Below, one piece after another: positions 59,692 to 64,000 of a stretch of 64,000 nt of DNA. Below the pieces are notes generated by a model. That model saw nothing but the letters and a program-made list of their open reading frames with translations. It was not told the origin of the DNA and did not search any database. The DNA comes from an uncultured Dorea sp. Its GTDB lineage: Bacteria; Bacillota; Clostridia; Lachnospirales; Lachnospiraceae. Position 1 is the stretch's first letter. Each line of letters starts with the position of its first letter. The stretch spans positions 1 through 64,000 of the forward strand of contig CAPEBR010000006.1 of assembly GCA_948602995.1 (NCBI GenBank), given 5' to 3'. The position numbers and the translations under genes were made by a program.

Positions 59692-60756
59692 CTACTCCAG
59701 ATATTCATTCGTGAATCCGGTATTCTCAGGAATCTCTTCTTCTGATAAGCCCTTCTCACTAATCCAGTTGTAAAATGCATTCCACCTCTCCTGATCTATG
59801 TATCCCCATCTGTCTTCTTCCGCCTTATACTGGCCGGACATATATTCCTGGCTTGCCTGCACCATCTCCTTATCCAGCTCCGGCGCAGCCTGGCATAAAA
59901 TCTTTGCAGCTTCGTCCACATTCTCTATGGCAAACTCATATCCTTTTTTTACAGCGCCAAGAAACGCTTTTGCAGTCTCCGGATTTTCCTTTAGCCAGCC
60001 CTGGTTCCCGATTATCACAGGCGTATAATAGTCAAACACAGGGTCTATATCCCGAAATGCGAAATAGTCTGTCTCAAGACCAGCGACTTCCGTAGCGATT
60101 CCGGCCCATCCATAGAAAATCCAGATTGCATCCACCGATTTGCTCTGCAGTGCCGACACCTCGTCCGTTACGGTACTTGGGATTAATTCCACCTTACTGA
60201 AATCCCCTCCGTCCTTCTCTACCACCTGCTTTAACGTTGCCTTTTCAATATCCAGGTCCCAGGTGGCATATTTCTTTCCCTCCAGCCCCTTCGGCCTGTC
60301 GATTCCATCTCCTTTACGTGACACAATCCCGGAGGTATTATGCTGGAGGACTGCCGCAACCGCTTCAATCGGAAGTGCGTCCTCTCCTGTCACTGCCGGC
60401 ATCATGGTATCCTGAAAAGAAATGCCAAACTGTGCTTTCCCCGAAGCCACCAGCACCTCTGCACCGTCTTCTGGAGGCTGGACAATCTCTACCTCAAGAT
60501 CTGCCTCCTGAAAATATCCCTTTTCCCTGGCCACATACAGTCCTGTGTGGTTCGTATTGGGCGTCCAGTCAAGAACCACTGTAATCTTCTTCGAATCCCC
60601 TGACCCTTTCTCATCGTCTGAATCATTGACTGCGCCATCTGGCTCCTGGTTCCCTGCATCTTTCTGAACTGACTTCTCATCCTGATTCGCCGCGCATCCG
60701 GCCATGGTTCCCACAAGAACTGCCGCCAAAAGCACTGCCAGTAATTTCTGTCTCAT
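59692..60756 (-). CDS. Thiamine-precursor ABC transporter substrate-binding lipoprotein (ThiY-like)
   Basis: A 354-aa NMT1/THI5-type binding protein with a lipoprotein signal ending in LVGTMAGC, an acidic linker, and the domain KKITVVLDWTPNTNHTGLYVAREKGYFQEADLEVEIVQPPEDG, typical of ThiY and related pyrimidine-precursor binders. I start at MRQKLLAVLLAA; its ATG overlaps the permease stop (ATGA), with GGGAGGAGG upstream. Confidence 0.92.
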   Translation of the reverse strand: MRQKLLAVLLAAVLVGTMAGCAANQDEKSVQKDAGNQEPDGAVNDSDDEKGSGDSKKITVVLDWTPNTNHTGLYVAREKGYFQEADLEVEIVQPPEDGAEVLVASGKAQFGISFQDTMMPAVTGEDALPIEAVAAVLQHNTSGIVSRKGDGIDRPKGLEGKKYATWDLDIEKATLKQVVEKDGGDFSKVELIPSTVTDEVSALQSKSVDAIWIFYGWAGIATEVAGLETDYFAFRDIDPVFDYYTPVIIGNQGWLKENPETAKAFLGAVKKGYEFAIENVDEAAKILCQAAPELDKEMVQASQEYMSGQYKAEEDRWGYIDQERWNAFYNWISEKGLSEEEIPENTGFTNEYLE

Positions 60757-61520
60757 CTGTTTTCCTCCTCCCACGGCATACTGATCCTCTGAAGTATGTT
60801 TACAGCCCACATCAGGAACAGACTGATTGCAGAAATCAGAAAGATCACCGCAAACATTTTGTCAAAGGAAAATGCCTTCTTCACTCTTGTCATATAAACT
60901 CCTAATCCGTTAAATCCGCCCAGCCATTCTGAAATCACAGCTCCCACCACCGCATAGGATACGGAAATCCGCAGACTTGCAAAAAAAGAGCTAAGCGCCC
61001 CCGGAAACTTTACATGCCGGAAAATCTGTGCCTTCGAAGCCCCCATGGAGCGCAGCAGGCTGATGGTATCCTTATCCGATGCCCGGAACCCGTCCAAAAG
61101 GCTTACTGTAATCGGGAAAAATGTGACAATTACAATCAGAATTACTTTGGGGAGCATCTCATATCCGAACCATAACACCAGAAGGGGTGCAATGGCTACA
61201 GTCGGCACTGTCTGCGTCAGTACAATCAACGGGTAAACTGCCTGGTATAACCACTCAAAGCCGTCCATCAGCAATGCCGTCACAAACCCAACCAGAACGC
61301 CCACTGCCAGCCCGGTAAAAGCCTCAAGAAGTGTCACCTGTGCATTGTCCATAAGAAGCGGAAAATCTTCTGTGAATGCCTTCACCACCTCAAACGGGGA
61401 TGGCAGCAGAAACCCGGAAATCACCCCCGCCGCGCTGGCTGTCTGCCAAAGAGCCAGCAGCACAAGAACAGCTGTAGCCGGCAGAATCTTACTGGTGATG
61501 TTTTGTAACTTTCTTTTCAA
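60753..61520 (-). CDS. Thiamine-precursor ABC transporter permease (ThiX-like)
   Basis: A 255-aa permease of the BPD_transp_1 family with six membrane segments and the EAA-type loop SLLRSMGASKAQIFRHVKFPGAL. The start codon appears to be TTG at 61520 (MKRKLQNITSKIL), inside the end of the upstream gene (32-nt overlap), with AAGGAG upstream. Confidence 0.88.
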   Translation of the reverse strand: MKRKLQNITSKILPATAVLVLLALWQTASAAGVISGFLLPSPFEVVKAFTEDFPLLMDNAQVTLLEAFTGLAVGVLVGFVTALLMDGFEWLYQAVYPLIVLTQTVPTVAIAPLLVLWFGYEMLPKVILIVIVTFFPITVSLLDGFRASDKDTISLLRSMGASKAQIFRHVKFPGALSSFFASLRISVSYAVVGAVISEWLGGFNGLGVYMTRVKKAFSFDKMFAVIFLISAISLFLMWAVNILQRISMPWEEENR

Positions 61521-61785
61521 TGGTCAGCACATCTCCTTCCGGTCTGTAGGTAACCTTGATATAGGCTGCAACCGAAGGGGCACCCGCCCTAATGGCAATG
61601 TGCTGACATTCCTTTACAATATCCATCAATTCGTCATAGTCTCCTTCAATTGCCGTCTCAAAGGGACCCACATAATAATTCAGTCCTGTACTCTTGATAT
61701 AGTCAATCACCTCGTCTACAATCCTAATTAATTCCTCATCGTTTGCTGCCTCCGGCAGTGACTGAATCGCTACACTTGCATTCAT
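61489..61785 (-). CDS. Thiamine-binding protein, YkoF/MTH1187 family
   Basis: A 98-aa ferredoxin-like-fold protein (MNASVAIQSLPEAANDEEL .. YIKSTGLNYYVGPFETAIEGDYDELMDIVKECQ). Members bind thiamine or related compounds and are often encoded with HMP/thiamine transporters under THI-box control, as here. First gene after the TPP riboswitch; GGAGG before the ATG. Confidence 0.88.
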   Translation of the reverse strand: MNASVAIQSLPEAANDEELIRIVDEVIDYIKSTGLNYYVGPFETAIEGDYDELMDIVKECQHIAIRAGAPSVAAYIKVTYRPEGDVLTIEKKVTKHHQ

Positions 61786-61885
61786 TTTTTTCTTCCTCCT
61801 GTTATAATATTATTTTTTGAGAAAACCGATCCCTGTATCTTTGGAAACTCTGCATACGAAAAACAACGTTTCCCATACCATAAGG

Positions 61886-61913
61886 AAAGCCCTGCCGGAA
61901 CACCGGCAGGGCT
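61886..61913 (-). terminator. Expression-platform terminator of the TPP riboswitch
   Basis: AGCCCTGCCGG-TGTT-CCGGCAGGGCT on the minus strand, followed by TTCCTTATGG. It lies between aptamer and first gene. Confidence 0.82.
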
Positions 61914-61950
61914 TCTATTTCACTATGCATAAGGCATAAATCTTCTGTAA

Positions 61951-62040
61951 GTTCCTACGCTGGCATTATCCAGATCAGGTATAAGAGTCAAAGAAGCGCT
62001 CTATTCTTTATCTCAGCCGACTTGCCGCCAGCCCCTCTCT
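61951..62040 (-). promoter_or_regulatory. TPP riboswitch (THI box)
   Basis: The minus strand reads AGAGAGGGGCTGGCGGCAAG, CGGCTGAGATAAAGA and ACCTGATCTGGATAATGCCA, then GCGTAGGAAC: the conserved CUGAGA and ACCUGAUCUGGAUAAUGCCAGCGUAGG-type cores are complete. It controls the ykoF-like/thiXYZ-like operon. The DNA upstream (62041-62308) holds no gene I can support. Confidence 0.95.
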
Positions 62041-62308
62041 TCTTCATTCAGTTTTCAAGGTTTTTGTACATCTAGTTCCTCTGTACATGCTTTAGTCTAC
62101 ACTCCCTGGGTAAAAATGTCAAGTAGGAACAACTCGCATCCGCCTCGCCAGCGGCAAGTCTTTGTAATCTGACATTCTGTTAAAGCGACCTTTGAACAAA
62201 CAGAGCTATATTTCCTGGACAGTTCAATGCTCCTGCTGTTGTCCAATCTGTTCACCATCCTTTCTGCCTCACCTTTATACTACAGTTTCAGCAGCAATTA
62301 TCTCAGCT

Positions 62309-62881
62309 TTATTCCAAAAAATACCCCATGTCAATGCGAACCTCTTTCTTTGATATATCATTGTTAGAATAACAGCAGCTGTCGAATCCTATGAGCCGGA
62401 ATCCCTCATGCTCATAAAAGCTGATTGCAGCTGTATTGCAGGACTGTGTCTCCAGGATAATTGCCCTCCGCTTCTCCAGGGCTGCCTGCTTTTTGGCCAG
62501 TGACATGAGTCTGTGTCCAATTCCCTGCCTTCTGAGCTTCTCATGCACCCACAGTTCTGTAACCATCAGGCGGTTACTCCATTCCTCCGGGCAGACTTCA
62601 ATACAGGCCAGCAACTCCCGCACATCTCTTTCCTCTCCCACAATTCCCCATGCATAAGCCTTCTCCCAGTGCGGCTGGTACAGCCTGTCAGGGAAATCAT
62701 ATTCTTCCGGATAATGGGATACCGGTGTGTCAAATCTCTGTCTTTGGATTCTGACATCATATCCATCCGCATTCTTTCCAATCTCTACGTCAAAATAGTC
62801 CTCTGTTGTATACTTCATTGGTATCACAGTCCCTTCCCATTCGCTTTTCGGAAGGTGAATAATCTCCAGGTTCTGTTTCAT
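62309..62881 (-). CDS. GNAT family N-acetyltransferase
   Basis: A 190-aa protein with the acetyl-CoA-binding motif LRRQGIGHRLMSLAKKQAALEKRRAIILETQSCNTAAISFYEHEGFRLIGFDSCCYS. Substrate unknown; the WVHEKLRRQG lead-in resembles streptothricin-acetyltransferase-like members. Monocistronic. AAGGAGG precedes the ATG at 62881. Confidence 0.88.
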   Translation of the reverse strand: MKQNLEIIHLPKSEWEGTVIPMKYTTEDYFDVEIGKNADGYDVRIQRQRFDTPVSHYPEEYDFPDRLYQPHWEKAYAWGIVGEERDVRELLACIEVCPEEWSNRLMVTELWVHEKLRRQGIGHRLMSLAKKQAALEKRRAIILETQSCNTAAISFYEHEGFRLIGFDSCCYSNNDISKKEVRIDMGYFLE

Positions 62882-63058
62882 AGCTCCTCCTTTTGCGATC
62901 TCCTGATGCCTGCCCGCCGTATAGTGCAGATAAAAGACTCCTATGTCTCCTTTTCGAAGTGCTGCACAAGGCAGGTTCTCTTAAATTACAAATATTCTAT
63001 CATGAGACTTATCCTAAAGCAAGTTGCTATGACACATTCCGGCTCCTCGCTAAAAGCA

Positions 63059-63133
63059 TTACTATTCACGGAACCGATGAGGTGGTGATTTTCAGCATCC
63101 AGCCCCTCGCGGACGGTTAGTCCATGAATAGCA
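63059..63133. repeat. Degenerate MITE-family copy
   Basis: TTACTATTCACGGAACCGATG .. ATCCAGCCCCTCGCGGACGG .. TCCATGAATAGCAAC: ends and interior match copy 2 with several changes. No clear target duplication. Confidence 0.55.
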
Positions 63134-63225
63134 ACGTAACTTCGTAACCGTGAAGCCTTCCACGATATATAATAAAAGGATTGACATACAGAGAACCATA
63201 CCTTATATTATAAGTACAGAAAACC

Positions 63226-63264
63226 GTACGTTACGCTTCACAGTCTGGAAGGCCGTGAATCGTA
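63226..63264. repeat. Short inverted repeat upstream of the toxin-antitoxin pair
   Basis: GTTACGCTTCACAG..GGCCGTGAATCGTAAT resembles MITE-family ends joined directly. It lies about 35 nt before the antitoxin gene and could carry an operator. The gap 62882-63297 otherwise shows no gene. Confidence 0.45.
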
Positions 63265-63297
63265 ATAATTATACTTTTATTTAGGAGGTATTTCATT

Positions 63298-63564
63298 ATG
63301 TTAGCTGTGAACTATACGAATCTCCGTGATAATATGAAAATGTATATGGATAAGGTAACAGATGACTATGAGACTATGATTGTGACAAGAAAGGATAATA
63401 AAAATATAGTTATGTTATCGGAAGAATCTTACAATAATCTCATGGAGAATATTTATGTTATGGGGAATAAAGATAATTATGACTGGCTAATGAAAGGAAA
63501 AGCGCAGTTGGAGAATGGACAGTGTGCTATCCATGAGTTACTTGAGGCAGAAGATCATGAATAA
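63298..63564 (+). CDS. Type II antitoxin, Phd/YefM family
   Basis: An 88-aa protein. The N-terminal YefM fold is seen as MLAVNYTNLRDNMKMYMDKVTDDYETMIVTRKDNKNIVMLSEESYNNLMEN, where the DNA-binding and dimer region lies; the C-terminal tail (GQCAIHELLEAEDHE) would bind and block the toxin. AGGAGG precedes the ATG. It overlaps the toxin gene by 8 nt, giving coupled translation, and the complex probably represses its own promoter. Confidence 0.92.
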   Translation: MLAVNYTNLRDNMKMYMDKVTDDYETMIVTRKDNKNIVMLSEESYNNLMENIYVMGNKDNYDWLMKGKAQLENGQCAIHELLEAEDHE

Positions 63565-63820
63565 AGTGTTTGCAGATACTGGCTGGGAGGATTATCTTTA
63601 TTGGCAGACAGAAGACCGTAAAACCCTTAAGAAAATTAATCAGTTAATAAATGATGTTGCCCGGAACGGCAATGAAGGGATCGGAAAGCCGGAACCACTA
63701 AGCGGGGATTTATCCGGATACTGGAGCAGACGGATTAATGATAAAGACCGCCTGATTTACAGAATAGATGAAAATAATATATATATTCTGGCATGCCGGT
63801 ATCATTATCGCGACAGATAA
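63557..63820 (+). CDS. Type II toxin, YoeB family mRNA interferase
   Basis: An 87-aa RelE-superfamily toxin that cleaves mRNA on the ribosome. Family text: FADTGWEDYLYWQTEDRKTLKKINQLINDVARNG, GKPEPLSGDLSGYWSRRINDKDRLIYRI and the C-terminal CRYHYRDR with the catalytic His-Tyr. The ATG at 63557 lies within the antitoxin 3' end; the longer open frame from 63515 is not needed. Confidence 0.93.
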   Translation: MNKVFADTGWEDYLYWQTEDRKTLKKINQLINDVARNGNEGIGKPEPLSGDLSGYWSRRINDKDRLIYRIDENNIYILACRYHYRDR

Positions 63821-63825
63821 AATTG

Positions 63826-63892
63826 GGGCTGAAAGACAGGGTTGCAGCCTTCGCTGTATCCCTGTCTCTGTAGTACCCGGTAGCAGGAATCC
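63826..63892 (+). terminator. Hairpin region after the toxin gene
   Basis: GGGGCTG..CAGGAATCCCC encloses AGACAGGG..CCCTGTCT. A stable nested structure without a T-run; possible terminator or scar of a structured element. Confidence 0.4.
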
Positions 63893-63907
63893 CCAAAGCA
63901 GTGCGAA

Positions 63908-63936
63908 TTCTTGTTACTATTCACGGACTAACCGTC
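63908..63936. repeat. Truncated MITE-family end
   Basis: GTTACTATTCACGGACTAACCGTCCGC matches the reverse complement of the right end of copy 2. The other end is not found before the window ends. Confidence 0.5.
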
Positions 63937-64000
63937 CGCCCACCGTAAATCGTCTTTTTTCATCCTGCACAATTTCCCCTGTTTTCCGTCCATACTTCAG

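Noticed and set aside
63826..63905. Possible TnpB/omega-RNA scar (text around GTAGCAGGAATCCCC)
   Set aside because: Some resemblance to transposon-end RNA is from memory only, and there is no tnpB sequence in the window; kept only as a hairpin.

Overview
The window comes from a low-to-mid GC, spore-forming anaerobic Firmicute, most likely a Lachnospiraceae (Dorea / Clostridium scindens type). This is inferred from a selenocysteine-dependent glycine reductase operon, the protein style (DUF5716/DUF5717 genes, BceAB- and LanFEG-type modules, SleB- and SpoIID-like proteins) and dense short intergenic repeats. The species cannot be named from sequence alone. Most genes are on the minus strand.

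Layout. 1-1.3 kb has no intact gene: a miniature inverted-repeat element with a perfect 8-bp target duplication, the remnant of a small type I-like toxin gene with an opposing small RNA, and two inverted copies of a 181-nt structured element. 1.3-9.5 kb is the Stickland glycine reductase operon, read grdX-grdE-grdB(Sec)-trxB-trxA-grdA(Sec)-grdC-grdD, headed by a single-aptamer glycine riboswitch with a terminator, and with internal promoters that carry palindromic sites. An AGCS Na+/alanine-glycine symporter lies just upstream. 11.2-14.2 kb holds purB and purF. 14.3-19.6 kb is a three-gene module of unknown function (TPR protein, DUF5716, DUF5717). 19.8-25.7 kb holds a cupin, a BceRSAB-type peptide-sensing module and a SleB-like hydrolase. 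25.8-29.2 kb is a GntR-ABC (YtrA-like) module, and 29.3-33.6 kb is carAB. 33.7-35.4 kb encodes a prepilin-peptidase-like protein and a membrane transglutaminase-like protein.

The most interesting region is 35.7-41.6 kb. A SpoIID-like / peptidoglycan-binding gene preceded by a sigma-K-like promoter is split by a 4,616-bp element. The element carries a large serine recombinase, a possible accessory ORF, an Xre regulator, a PIN-domain/57-aa pair and a decayed primase-helicase gene. The att sites can be read directly: removing the DNA between two AGTGGT cores restores one 420-codon ORF, and the joined element ends form a palindromic attP around GT. This resembles skin-like elements that excise during sporulation.

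41.6-47 kb: tmk, a two-component system and a divergent LanFEG/CprABC-type ABC transporter with phased operator repeats. 47.2-49.9 kb: small membrane and secreted proteins and an FMN-dependent oxidoreductase. 49.9-55.1 kb: the housekeeping cluster pyrH-frr-uppS-cdsA-dxr-rseP. 55.3-58.9 kb: an AlbA-type regulator with truncated-looking ends and a VanW protein. 59-62 kb: a TPP-riboswitch-controlled thiamine-precursor uptake operon. 62.3-63.8 kb: a GNAT acetyltransferase and a YefM/YoeB-type toxin-antitoxin pair.

Repeats run through the whole window: (i) a MITE-like family with GTTACTRTTCAC ends and 8-bp target duplications; (ii) a perfect palindrome built on GGGGACGGGGCATTTTT that repeatedly sits on stop codons and even supplies them; (iii) smaller shared leaders. 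No rRNA, tRNA or CRISPR array was seen.
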